From: Georgenia sp. SYP-B2076
Lineage (GTDB): Bacteria > Actinomycetota > Actinomycetes > Actinomycetales > Actinomycetaceae
DNA: 64,000 nt
Direction: 5' to 3'
Assembly: GCF_003991205.1 (NCBI RefSeq)
Contig: NZ_RXOZ01000032.1
Span: forward strand, 124,001-188,000
The notes under the pieces are model-generated. The model had not been told where the DNA came from. It was given only the letters and a program-made list of their open reading frames with translations, and made no database searches. This document shows, one piece after another, positions 43,899-52,660 of the stretch. Position 1 is the stretch's first letter, and each line of letters begins with the position of its first letter. The position numbers and the translations under genes are program-made.

Positions 43899-45689
43899 TC
43901 ACGCGCCGGCGCCGGGCGGGGCCGCCACCTCCTGGCGGAGCTGGCGCGTGAGCTGGGCCGCCGCGCCGCCGCCACCGCCCGGCTCCTGGTCCAGGCCCCG
44001 GCGCGTCTTGTCGACCTTCTCCTGCGGCTGGCGCGGGGGCAGGAGGGGGACGTCCTTGTCGACGACGGCCTCGATCAGGCAGGGCCGGTCCGCGGCGAGG
44101 GCGTCGTCCCAGGCCTTGCCGACGGCGCCCGGGTCCGCGACCCGGATGCCGCGCAGCCCGAGGAGCTCGGCGTAGCGCGCGTAGGGGAACGCCGGGACCT
44201 CCTGCGAGGCGGGGAATCGCGGTTCGCCCTCCATCTCCCGCTGCTCCCACGAGACCTCGGCCAGGTCGCCGTTGGCGAGCACGAGGACGACGAACCGCGG
44301 GTCCGGCCAGTCCCGCCACCGGTCGGCGACCGTGATGAGCTCGAGGAGCCCGTTCATCTGCATGGCGCCGTCCCCGGCCAGCGCGACGACGGGCCGGTCC
44401 GGGCGGGCGAGCTTCGCGGCCAGCCCGTACGGCATCGCCGAGCCCATCGACGCCAGGGTGCTCGACAGGTGCGCCGGGACGCCCGGGGGCAGCCGGAGGA
44501 ACCGGGCGTACCAGTACACGACCGACCCGACGTCCACGGCGACCTGCGCGTTCGCGGGCAGCCGGTCGGAGAGCAGGGCGACGACCGTCTGGGGGTTGAG
44601 CGGGTCGGCGTCGTCGCGGGAGCGCCGGTCCGCGATGTCCCGCCAGGTGGTGACCATGGCCGCCACCTGCGCGCGCCAGCCCCGGTCCTTCTCGTGGAGC
44701 AGGGGCAGCAGGGCGCGCAGCGTCTCGGCGGCGTCGCCCGCGAGGCCGACCTCGACGGGGTACTTCGCGCCAAGGTTGCGGGCGGCGATGTCGATCTGCA
44801 CGGCCCGGGCCTGGCCGGGCGCGGGGTAGTACTCCGTCCACGGGTCGGAGCTGCCGACGATGAGAAGGGTGTCGCACGCGCCCATGAGGTCCGCCGAAGC
44901 GGTCGTGCCGAGGTGCCCCATCACCCCGCAGTGGTACGGCGCCGACTCGTCCAGCACGGGCTTGCCGAGCAGCGACGTGACCACCCCCGCGCCGAGCCGG
45001 TCGGCAACCCGGGTCACCTCGCCGGCGGCGCCCTGGGCGCCCTGTCCCACGAGCAGGGCGACGCGGCCGCCCGCGTTCAGCACCTCCGCGGCCCGCGCCA
45101 GGTCGTCGTCCTCGGGCAGCACCCGGGGGCGGGCCACGACGGCGGCCGTGGGCACGACGCCGTGCGCGGGCGCGGCGCCAGCCGGCATGTCCTCCTGCTG
45201 GACGTCGTGCGGGAGGATCACGCACGTCGGGCTGGAGGTGGCGATCGCGGTGCGCACGGCGTTGTCGACGGCGAGGGCGAGCTGCTCGGGTGCGGTGACC
45301 GTCTGGCGGTACTGCCCGCAGACGTCCTTGAAGAGGGTCGCCAGGTCGACCTCCTGCTGGTACCCGGCCCCCAGGGCGGTGGTGACCACCTGGCCGACGA
45401 TCGCGACCACCGGCTTGCGGTCGAGCTTGGCGTCGTACAGCCCGGCCAGCAGGTGCACCGCCCCGGGCCCCTGCGTGGCTAGGCACACCCCCACCTCGCC
45501 GGTGTACTTCGCGTGGCCGGTGGCCATGAACGCGGCCATCTCCTCGTGCCGGGCTGTCACCAGCTCCACGGCGTCCTGGCGGCGCAGCGCGCCGAGGATG
45601 GGGTCGACGCCGTCGCCGGCGTAGCCGAACACGCGCCGCACGCCCCACTCGTGCAGGCGGGCGACGAGAGCGTCGGCGACGGTGGTCAT
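43899..45689 (-). CDS. Thiamine-pyrophosphate enzyme, pyruvate oxidase/dehydrogenase (quinone)-like
   Basis: A 596-residue protein of the POX/acetolactate synthase fold. The N-terminal PYR domain has RHEEMAAFMATGHAKYTG with the activating Glu; the central FAD-type domain spans ~190-330; the C-terminal PP domain has the ThDP motif GDGAMQMNGLLELITV...LVLANGDL. The closest match by eye is pyruvate dehydrogenase (quinone)/PoxB, which decarboxylates pyruvate to acetate at the membrane. A Gln/Pro/Gly-rich tail (~555-596) is unusual. No regulatory subunit gene is beside it, which argues against acetolactate synthase. Confidence 0.87.
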   Translation of the reverse strand: MTTVADALVARLHEWGVRRVFGYAGDGVDPILGALRRQDAVELVTARHEEMAAFMATGHAKYTGEVGVCLATQGPGAVHLLAGLYDAKLDRKPVVAIVGQVVTTALGAGYQQEVDLATLFKDVCGQYRQTVTAPEQLALAVDNAVRTAIATSSPTCVILPHDVQQEDMPAGAAPAHGVVPTAAVVARPRVLPEDDDLARAAEVLNAGGRVALLVGQGAQGAAGEVTRVADRLGAGVVTSLLGKPVLDESAPYHCGVMGHLGTTASADLMGACDTLLIVGSSDPWTEYYPAPGQARAVQIDIAARNLGAKYPVEVGLAGDAAETLRALLPLLHEKDRGWRAQVAAMVTTWRDIADRRSRDDADPLNPQTVVALLSDRLPANAQVAVDVGSVVYWYARFLRLPPGVPAHLSSTLASMGSAMPYGLAAKLARPDRPVVALAGDGAMQMNGLLELITVADRWRDWPDPRFVVLVLANGDLAEVSWEQREMEGEPRFPASQEVPAFPYARYAELLGLRGIRVADPGAVGKAWDDALAADRPCLIEAVVDKDVPLLPPRQPQEKVDKTRRGLDQEPGGGGGAAAQLTRQLRQEVAAPPGAGA

Positions 45690-45781
45690 GATGGGCCGCC
45701 GGGGCCGTTCGGAGTCGTCATCGTCTCTCCCTCGCCTCGCAGGGTGCCCTCACGGTAGGTGCCGGGGGCGGGCCGCGCTCC

Positions 45782-47107
45782 TCAGCGCGCCGCGGCCGCC
45801 ACGCGGGCGGGCCGGCGCGTGACGAGGTGCAGCACTACGCCGACGGCCAGGAGCCCGGCGCCGTACGCCCAGACCTGGAGGCTCTGCTGCGTCAGGAGCA
45901 CAGCGCACGAGATGAGGGCCAGGACGGGCAGCGCGGCCGGCGTCGTGAAGTGCGCGTGGTCCACGCGGTCCTTGCGCAGCACCAGGACGGCGGCGTTCGT
46001 GCTGACGAAGACGAGCAGGAGCAGCAGCACCACGGTCTCCGCGAGGACCGCGAGGTCACCGACGAGCGTGAGGGCCATCGCCACCGCCGTGGTGACGGCG
46101 ATCGCGACCCAGGGGGTGCGCCGCCCCGGCAGCACCGCAGTCAGCAGACCGGGCAGCAGCCCCTCGTCGGCCATGCCGTAGGCGAGCCGGCTGACCATGA
46201 TCATCGTCAGCAGCGCCCCGTTGGCCACCGCGATGAGCGCGATGGCGCTGAACGCCCAGGCCGGCACGCCCAGACCGGTGGCCCCGACGACGTCGAGCAG
46301 CGGGCTGGACGACCCGGCGAGGTCCCCCGGCGCCATCATCGCCGCCGCCCCCATCCCGACGAGGACGTAGACCACCCCGGCGACGGCCAGCGCCCCGAAC
46401 AGCGCGCGGGGGTAGACCCGGGAGACGTCCCGGACCTCCTCGGCGACGTTCGCCGAGGTCTCGAAACCGACGAAGGAGTAGAACGCGAGCAGGGCGCCGC
46501 CAAGGACGGCCGCGCCCGCCCCCACCCCGTCGGGGAGCTCGAGGACCCGGCCCGCGTCGCCCCGGCCGGCGCCGAGCGCGAGCGCGACGGCCACGACGAC
46601 GAGCACGAGGCCCGAGACCTCGATGACCGTCATGACGACGTTCGAGCGCACGGACTCGCGGATGCCCCGGGCGTTGAGCAGGGCGAGCAGCGCGAGGAAC
46701 ACGGGGGCCGCGAGGGCGGTGGGGACCTCGACGAAGGTGGCCAGGTAGTCGCCGGAGAAGGCGATCGCCAGCCCCGCGGCGCTGGTCACTCCCGCGGCCA
46801 GCATCGAGAAGCCCACGAGGAAGGAGAGCATCGGGCTCGCGAACGCCCGCCGCGCGAAGACCGCCGCCCCGCCGGCCTTGGGATACTTGGTCACCAGCTC
46901 CGCGTAGCTCGCCGCGGTGAGCATGGCCATCGCGAGGGCGACGAGGAGCGGCGCCCACATGGCGCCCCCCGACTCGTCCGCGAGCTCGCCGACGAGGGCG
47001 TAGATCCCGGCCCCGAGCACGTCGCCGAGGATGAACAGGAAGAGCAGCTTGCCCGTGACGGCCCGCCTGAGGCGGGAGGCGGGTGCGGTGGTGGTGTCCG
47101 TGGTCAC
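45782..47107 (-). CDS. APC-superfamily amino-acid permease
   Basis: A 441-residue membrane protein with about twelve helices. The start GTG 47107 is followed by LFLFILGDVLGAGIYALVGELADESGG, the helix-1 GxGIxx motif that binds substrate, then SYAELVTKYPKAGGAAVFARRAF and a helix-6 FYSFVGFETSANVAEEVRD, both characteristic of APC transporters. The substrate is probably an amino acid or amine; it cannot be narrowed. It is divergent from the glycan locus, with a palindromic operator-like site midway between. Confidence 0.9.
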   Translation of the reverse strand: MTTDTTTAPASRLRRAVTGKLLFLFILGDVLGAGIYALVGELADESGGAMWAPLLVALAMAMLTAASYAELVTKYPKAGGAAVFARRAFASPMLSFLVGFSMLAAGVTSAAGLAIAFSGDYLATFVEVPTALAAPVFLALLALLNARGIRESVRSNVVMTVIEVSGLVLVVVAVALALGAGRGDAGRVLELPDGVGAGAAVLGGALLAFYSFVGFETSANVAEEVRDVSRVYPRALFGALAVAGVVYVLVGMGAAAMMAPGDLAGSSSPLLDVVGATGLGVPAWAFSAIALIAVANGALLTMIMVSRLAYGMADEGLLPGLLTAVLPGRRTPWVAIAVTTAVAMALTLVGDLAVLAETVVLLLLLVFVSTNAAVLVLRKDRVDHAHFTTPAALPVLALISCAVLLTQQSLQVWAYGAGLLAVGVVLHLVTRRPARVAAAAR

Positions 47108-47171
47108 CGGCCAACAGTGGTGTGCCGCCCCGGCACCGGCAACTGGAAAGGTCGCCCGCGACTCGAGGTGC

Positions 47172-47185
47172 GAGAAGCGCTTCTC
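47172..47185. promoter_or_regulatory. Perfect palindromic operator-like site
   Basis: GAGAAGCGCTTCTC is a perfect 14-bp palindrome with the AAGCGCTT core seen in LacI/GalR-family operators and catabolite-responsive elements. It lies about 65 nt from the start codon of each divergent gene (47107 and 47252), so one regulator could control both the permease and the glycan operon. Confidence 0.55.
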
Positions 47186-47251
47186 TGCTAGACAGTGTCA
47201 TCGCAGTTGGTCAGTGGCGACTTGGTCCGATTTTCCGGAGGTTCACGCCTC

Positions 47252-48937
47252 ATGCGAGTTCTCGGTGTCAATGCCCTTTTCCACGATCCCTCGGCCGCGC
47301 TCGTCGTCGACGGTGCGGTGGTCGCCGCCGCCGAGGAGGAGCGCTTCAGCAGGCGCAAGCACGGCAAGCGGCCCGTGCCGTTCTCCGCCTGGGAGCTGCC
47401 CGAGCTGGCCATGCGGTGGTGCCTCGCCCGCGCCGGCCTGCGGCCCCAGGACCTCGACGTCGTCGCCTACTCCTTCGACCCCGCGCTGGCCCGGCCCGCG
47501 GAGGAGATGGGCCTCGACGACCCGTGGGACCCCCTGCGCCTGACATACGCCGCGCGCGCCCCCCAGTTCCTCGCCGCCGCCCTGCCGGGGCTGGACCCGG
47601 CGACGGTCCGCTTCGTGCCCCACCACGTGGCCCACGCCGCGTCAGCGGCACTCGCCTCGCCCCACCCTCGCAGCAGCGTCCTGGTGCTCGACGGGCGCGG
47701 CGAGCACGCCTCCCACCTCGCCGGCCGGTACCGCGGGGGCGAGCTCGAGGTCCTCGCGAGCCAGGACCTGCCCCACTCCCTCGGCCTGCTCTACGAGTCC
47801 CTCACCGAGCACCTCGGCTTCCTCCGCTCGAGCGACGAGTACAAGGTCATGGCGCTGGCCTCCTACGGCACGCCCCGCCACCTGGAGGAGCTGCGCGAGC
47901 TCGTCGGCGTCACCGACGACGGCGGCTTCGTCGCGCCCGTCCCCGACTGGTCGCGGTGGGCCCCGCCGCGCGTGGACGACGGCACGTGGGGCGGTGACCA
48001 CGCGGACCTCGCGTGCTCGGTGCAGGCCCGGCTCGAGGAGGTGCTCGTCGACCTCGCCCGCTGGGTCCACGACCGGACCGGGGACCGGGTGCTGACCATG
48101 GCCGGTGGGACGGCGCTGAACTGCGTGGCCAACTCGCGGATCTGGCGGGAGACGCCGTTCGAGGAGGTGTGGGTCCAGCCCGCCGCGGGCGACGCCGGCA
48201 CCGCGCTCGGCGCGGCCCTGCAGGCCGCGGCGAACGGCGGGGACGAGCCCGTCCCGATGCCCGGCGCGGCGCTGGGCCGGTCCTGGTCCGATGACGCGCT
48301 GGCCTCCTGGCTGCGCGGCGCCGCCGTGCCCTTCACGACGCCGGAGGACCTCGCCGGGGAGGTGGCCGACATCCTCGCGGCCAACGGCGTGATCGGCTGG
48401 TTCGACGGGCGCAGCGAGTTCGGCCCCCGGGCCCTGGGGCAGCGGTCCCTGCTCGCACACCCCGGCTACGCGGAGAACCTCGAACGGCTCAACGACGTCA
48501 AGGGCCGCGAGCAGTTCCGCCCGGTCGCGCCCATGGTGCTCGCCGACCGCGCCGCGGAGATCTTCACCGACGGGCCCCTGCCGAGCCCGTACATGCTCTT
48601 CGTCCACACGGTCCGCCCGAACTGGCGCACCCGCATCGCCGCCGCGGTGCACGTGGACGGCACCGCCCGCATCCAGACCGTCGACCCCGCCGCCCAGCCG
48701 CGGCTGGGCCGGATGCTGCGGGCGTTCGAGGAACGCACCGGGCTGCCCGTCGTCATCAACACCAGCCTCAACACCGCCGGGCGGCCCATGGTCGACGACC
48801 CCCGCGACGCGCTCGAGCTCTTCGGCTCGGCGCCGGTGGACGCCCTCGTCGTCGGCCCGCACCTGGTGCGGCGGGCGCAGATGTTCGGGCGGGCGGACGC
48901 CGTCGGCGCCGTCGCCGCGGCCGGGGACCGGCCGTGA
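47252..48937 (+). CDS. O-carbamoyltransferase, NodU/TobZ/CmcH family
   Basis: A 561-residue two-domain enzyme. The N-terminal Kae1-like part has VNALFHDPSAALVVDGAVVAAAEEERFSRRKH, VPHHVAHAASAALASP, VLDGRGEHAS and MAGGTALNCVANSR. The C-terminal YrdC-like part has GWFDGRSEFGPRALGQRSLLA and KGREQFRPVAPMVLAD. The family makes carbamoyl-adenylate from carbamoyl phosphate and ATP and transfers the carbamoyl group to a sugar or antibiotic hydroxyl. GGAGG at 47237-47241 precedes ATG 47252. It heads the glycan operon and overlaps the next gene by 4 nt; the acceptor is probably a heptose or other sugar made there. Confidence 0.94.
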   Translation: MRVLGVNALFHDPSAALVVDGAVVAAAEEERFSRRKHGKRPVPFSAWELPELAMRWCLARAGLRPQDLDVVAYSFDPALARPAEEMGLDDPWDPLRLTYAARAPQFLAAALPGLDPATVRFVPHHVAHAASAALASPHPRSSVLVLDGRGEHASHLAGRYRGGELEVLASQDLPHSLGLLYESLTEHLGFLRSSDEYKVMALASYGTPRHLEELRELVGVTDDGGFVAPVPDWSRWAPPRVDDGTWGGDHADLACSVQARLEEVLVDLARWVHDRTGDRVLTMAGGTALNCVANSRIWRETPFEEVWVQPAAGDAGTALGAALQAAANGGDEPVPMPGAALGRSWSDDALASWLRGAAVPFTTPEDLAGEVADILAANGVIGWFDGRSEFGPRALGQRSLLAHPGYAENLERLNDVKGREQFRPVAPMVLADRAAEIFTDGPLPSPYMLFVHTVRPNWRTRIAAAVHVDGTARIQTVDPAAQPRLGRMLRAFEERTGLPVVINTSLNTAGRPMVDDPRDALELFGSAPVDALVVGPHLVRRAQMFGRADAVGAVAAAGDRP

Positions 48938-50607
48938 GCGCCCCGCCGCCGGCGCGGCCCGGGTACACGGTCGTCGTACCCACCATCGGGCGGCCCTCGC
49001 TGCGCGTCCTCCTCGCGGGGCTCGCGGCGCAGTGCCGCGATCCCGCGCACGCCCCGCCGGCGGAGGTCGTCGTGGTGGACGACCGCCCCATGCGTGCCGA
49101 CGTCCCCGCACCGCTGGCCCTGCCGGGACTGCCCTGGCCGGCGCGCGTGCTGCGCTCGGGCGGGCGGGGGCCGGCGGCCGCCCGCAACGCCGGCTGGCGG
49201 TCCACGGGCACCGAGTGGGTCGCCTTCCTCGACGACGACGTCCTGGTGCCGGACGGGTGGTCGAGCCGGCTCGCCCTGGACCTGGCGGGGGCCGGCCCGG
49301 GGGTCGGGGGCGTCCAGGGCCGCGTGCAGGTGCCGCTGCCCGCGCACCGGCGCCCGACCGACTGGGAGCGCAGCACCGCCGGGCTCGAGGGCGCCGCCTG
49401 GATCACCGCCGACATGGCCTACCGCCGGGCGGCGCTGACGGCGGTGGACGGCTTCGACGAGCGGTTCCCGCGCGCCTACCGCGAGGACGCGGACCTCGCG
49501 CTGCGCGTGCGCCGCGCCGGCTGGGAGCTCGCCCGCGGCGAGCGGGAGGTGCTGCACCCCGTGCGCCCCGCCGACGACCGCGTCAGCATCCGCGTCCAGG
49601 CCGGGACGGCCGACGACGCGCTCCTGCGCGCCCTGCACGGCCCCTCGTGGCGGACCCTCGCCGCCACCGGGCGCGGCCGGTTCCCCTGGCACGTGGCCAC
49701 CGTGGCCGCCGCGGCGGGCGCGGGCGCGGCGGCGCTGACCGGCCGGGCCCGGGTGGCGGGCGGCGCGGCCGCCGCCTGGGGGGCCCTGACGGCGGACTTC
49801 ACCGTCCGCCGCATCAAGCCCGGCCCGCTGCCGACCGAGGAGGGCTGGCTCCGCGAGTGGCGGCGCATGGCGGTGACCAGCGTGGTCATCCCGCCGGCCG
49901 CCGTGTGGCACCGCCTGCGCGGGACGCTCGCCCACCGCCGGGCGCCCGCGTGGCCGCCCCCGGTGCGCGCGGTCCTCCTCGACCGGGACGGCACCCTCGT
50001 CCACGACGTGCCCTACAACGGCGACCCCGCGCTCGTGCGCCCGGTGGACGGCGCGGCCGGCGCGCTGGCGCGCCTGCGCCGCGCCGGGCTGCGCGTCGGG
50101 ATGCTCACGAACCAGTCCGGGATCGGGCGCGGGCTCGTCACGGCCGAGCAGGTCGGCGCGGTGAACGCGCGCGTCGAGGCCCTCCTCGGCCCCTTCGACA
50201 CGGTCCAGGTGTGCCCGCACGCCCCCGCAGACGGGTGCGCCTGCCGCAAGCCCGGCGGCCTCATGGTCCTGCGCGCGGCCGCCGCGCTCGGCGTCGCCCC
50301 CTACGAGTGCGCCGTGGTCGGGGACATCGGCGCGGACGTGGGGGCCGCGATCGCCGCGGGGGCCCGGGCGGTCCTCACGCCCACCCCCGTGACCCGCCGC
50401 GAGGAGGTCGCGGCCGCGCCGCGTGTCGCGGCCGACCTGGCCGCCGCCACGGACCTGGTCCTGGGGATGGCCCGGCCCCGCGCGTCCGCCGGCGCGAGCG
50501 CGGCGCCCGACCGCCGGGGCGCCGCCACCGGCCCGACCACGGGCGCGACCGCCGGCCCGGTCGGCGGCCGCGAGCGCCGCCGGCTCGGCGAGGAGGTGGC
50601 GGCGTGA
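48934..50607 (+). CDS. Fusion of GT2 glycosyltransferase and GmhB-type heptose bisphosphate phosphatase
   Basis: A 557-residue bifunctional protein. Residues ~1-240 are a GT-A, family 2 glycosyltransferase (VVVPTIGRPSLRVLL, EVVVVDDRP, FLDDDVLVPDGW, EDADLALRVRRAGW). A linker with a hydrophobic stretch covers ~245-330. Residues ~340-500 are a HAD phosphatase of the GmhB type: LLDRDGTLVHD, MLTNQSGIGRG, the zinc-site CPHAPADGCACRKPGG and VGDIGADVGAA. GmhB removes the 7-phosphate of D-glycero-D-manno-heptose 1,7-bisphosphate. Overlaps of 4 nt link it to both neighbours. Such a fusion couples precursor supply to transfer; the N-terminal acceptor is unknown. Confidence 0.9.
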   Translation: MSAPPPARPGYTVVVPTIGRPSLRVLLAGLAAQCRDPAHAPPAEVVVVDDRPMRADVPAPLALPGLPWPARVLRSGGRGPAAARNAGWRSTGTEWVAFLDDDVLVPDGWSSRLALDLAGAGPGVGGVQGRVQVPLPAHRRPTDWERSTAGLEGAAWITADMAYRRAALTAVDGFDERFPRAYREDADLALRVRRAGWELARGEREVLHPVRPADDRVSIRVQAGTADDALLRALHGPSWRTLAATGRGRFPWHVATVAAAAGAGAAALTGRARVAGGAAAAWGALTADFTVRRIKPGPLPTEEGWLREWRRMAVTSVVIPPAAVWHRLRGTLAHRRAPAWPPPVRAVLLDRDGTLVHDVPYNGDPALVRPVDGAAGALARLRRAGLRVGMLTNQSGIGRGLVTAEQVGAVNARVEALLGPFDTVQVCPHAPADGCACRKPGGLMVLRAAAALGVAPYECAVVGDIGADVGAAIAAGARAVLTPTPVTRREEVAAAPRVAADLAAATDLVLGMARPRASAGASAAPDRRGAATGPTTGATAGPVGGRERRRLGEEVAA

Positions 50608-51704
50608 CCCGGGTGCTCGCCGTGCGGCTGGACAGCGACGGGGACGTGCTGCTGACCGGCCCCGCGCTGCGGGCGCTGGCCGCCACCGCGGACCGGCTGG
50701 ACCTCCTCGTCTCCCCCGCCGGCCGTGCGGCCGGCGGGCTGCTGCCCGGGGTCGACGACGTGCTCGTCTTCGACGCCCCCTGGACCGGTTTCGCGCCCCC
50801 GCCGGTGGACGCGGGCGCGGTGGCTGCGCTCGTCGCCGGGCTCGCCGGGCGCCGGTACGACCGCGCGGTGATCTTCACGTCCTTCCACCAGAGCCCGCTG
50901 CCCATGGCGCTGCTGGCCCGCCTGGCCGGGGTCGGCGCAGTCGCGGCCACCAGCGTCGACTACCCGGGCTCGCTGCTGGACGTGCGCCACCACCGGCCGG
51001 ACGGCCTGCACGAGGTCGAGGCGGCGCTGGCCCTGGCGCGGGCGGCCGGTGGCGCCCTGCCCGCCGGGGACGACGGCCGCCTCGCCGTGCGCGGCCCGCT
51101 GCCCGCGGCCGGCCACCTCCTGCCGGACCGGCCGTACGTGGTCCTGCACCCCGGGGCGTCCGTGCCGGCGCGGGCCATCGCCCCGGCCCACGCCGGGGCC
51201 ATCGCCGCGGCGCTCGTGGCGGCGGGCTGGCCGGTCGTCGTCACCGGCGGGGCGGCGGAGCGCGACGTCGCCGCCCGGGTCGCCGCGACGGCAGGGCGAG
51301 GGGTGGTCGCGGCGGCCGCGGAGGGGGCGGCCGATGCGCCGGCACCCGAGGGGGCCGGGGCGGCCGAGGTGGTGGACCTTGCGGGGCGCACGAGCTTCGC
51401 GGAGCTCGCGGCGGTGCTCGCCGGGGCGGCCGCCGTCGTCGTCGGCAACACCGGCCCGGCGCATCTGGCCGCCGCCGTCGCCGCCCCGGTGGTGTCCCTG
51501 TTCTCCCCCGTCGTGCCCGCCGAGCGCTGGGCGCCCTACGGCGTGGACGCCCAGGTCCTCGGCGACCAGCACGCGGCCTGCGCCGGCAGCCGGGCGCGCG
51601 CGTGCCCGCTCCCCGGCCATCCCTGCCTGACGGGGGTCGCACCGGCCCGCGTGGTCGAGGCGGTGCACGCGCTGGCGAGGGCCAGGACGGTGGTGCCGGC
51701 ATGA
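50604..51704 (+). CDS. Glycosyltransferase family 9 (heptosyltransferase-like)
   Basis: A 366-residue GT-B enzyme. VLAVRLDSDGDVLLTGPALRAL opens the acceptor domain; YVVLHPGASVPARAI, PVVVTGGAAERDVAARV and VVGNTGPAHLAAAV are GT9 donor-site blocks that bind ADP-heptose. A Cys-rich patch (HAACAGSRARACPLPGHPC) near the C-terminus is unusual. GT9 members in Gram-negatives add heptose to lipopolysaccharide core. GTG 50604 overlaps the previous stop by 4 nt, and its own stop overlaps the next ATG. Confidence 0.92.
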   Translation: MTRVLAVRLDSDGDVLLTGPALRALAATADRLDLLVSPAGRAAGGLLPGVDDVLVFDAPWTGFAPPPVDAGAVAALVAGLAGRRYDRAVIFTSFHQSPLPMALLARLAGVGAVAATSVDYPGSLLDVRHHRPDGLHEVEAALALARAAGGALPAGDDGRLAVRGPLPAAGHLLPDRPYVVLHPGASVPARAIAPAHAGAIAAALVAAGWPVVVTGGAAERDVAARVAATAGRGVVAAAAEGAADAPAPEGAGAAEVVDLAGRTSFAELAAVLAGAAAVVVGNTGPAHLAAAVAAPVVSLFSPVVPAERWAPYGVDAQVLGDQHAACAGSRARACPLPGHPCLTGVAPARVVEAVHALARARTVVPA

Positions 51705-52660
51705 GGGTGCTCATCTGGCACGTGCACGGCTCGTGGCTCACGTCGTTCGTGGCCGGGGCGGACGACTACCTGATCCCGGTGCTCACCGACCGGGGCCCCG
51801 ACGGGCGCGGCCGCGCCCGGACCTGGGCCTGGCCGGCGAGCGCCCGGGAGGTCACCCCGGCAGGGCTTCGCGCGGAGGGCTGTGACGTCGTCGTGCTGCA
51901 GCGCCCCCACGAGATCGACCTGCTCGAGCGGTGGACCGGGCTGCGCGCGGGCGTCGACGTGCCCGCGGTCTACGTCGAGCACAACGCCCCGCCCGGGCCG
52001 GCGGCCGCCACGCGGCACCCGCTCGCGGAGCGCGGGGACCTGCCCGTCGTGCACGTCACCGCGTTCAACGCCCTCATGTGGGACTGCGGCGACGCCCCCA
52101 CGACCGTCATCGAGCACGGGGTGCCCGACCCCGGCTACCGCTACACCGGGGAGGACGAGCGGCTCGGCGTGGTCGTCAACGAGCCGGTGCGCCGGTGGCG
52201 GGTCGCGGGCACCGACGTGCTGCTGGCGATGGCGGAGCAGGTGCCCGTGACGGTCTACGGCATGGGCATGACGGCGCTGGCCGAGCGGGCCCCCGCGCTG
52301 GCCGGGCACCTGCACGACGACGTCCCGCAGGCCGCCATGCACGAGCTGCTCGCGCACCACCGCGCGTACCTGCACCCCTACCGGTGGACCTCCCTGGGGC
52401 TGTCCCTCGTGGAGGCGATGAGCCTGGGCATGCCCGTGCTCGCCCTGGCCACCACCGCGGCGCCGGAGTCCGTGCCCGCCGGCGCGGGCGTCGTCAGCGC
52501 CGACCCGGACGTCCTCACCACCGCCGCGCGCCGGTGGCTGCGCGACCCCGACGAGGCGCGCGAACGGGGCCGCGAGGCCCGCCGGCACGCGCTGGGTCGC
52601 TTCGGCCTGGACCGGTTCCTGTCCGACTGGCAGAGGTTGCTGAAGGAGGTAGGCCCATGA
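51701..52660 (+). CDS. GT-B glycosyltransferase (GT1/GT4-like, short)
   Basis: A 319-residue protein. It opens with LIWHVHGSWLTSFVAGADDYLIP, then VVVLQRPHEIDLLERW, AVYVEHNAPPGPA, a VIEHGVPDP motif before the second domain, and HRAYLHPYRWTSLGLSLVEAMSLGMPVLAL, the EX7E-like donor-site region of retaining GT4 enzymes. It is shorter than typical GT4 members because the N-terminal domain is compact. It begins in an ATGA overlap with the GT9 gene and ends in another overlap with the next. Donor and acceptor are unknown, but operon context ties it to the same glycan. Confidence 0.86.
   Translation: MRVLIWHVHGSWLTSFVAGADDYLIPVLTDRGPDGRGRARTWAWPASAREVTPAGLRAEGCDVVVLQRPHEIDLLERWTGLRAGVDVPAVYVEHNAPPGPAAATRHPLAERGDLPVVHVTAFNALMWDCGDAPTTVIEHGVPDPGYRYTGEDERLGVVVNEPVRRWRVAGTDVLLAMAEQVPVTVYGMGMTALAERAPALAGHLHDDVPQAAMHELLAHHRAYLHPYRWTSLGLSLVEAMSLGMPVLALATTAAPESVPAGAGVVSADPDVLTTAARRWLRDPDEARERGREARRHALGRFGLDRFLSDWQRLLKEVGP

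Noticed and set aside
43899-45689. Acetolactate synthase large subunit
   Set aside because: No small regulatory subunit gene follows, and the overall match is closer to pyruvate oxidase/dehydrogenase (quinone).
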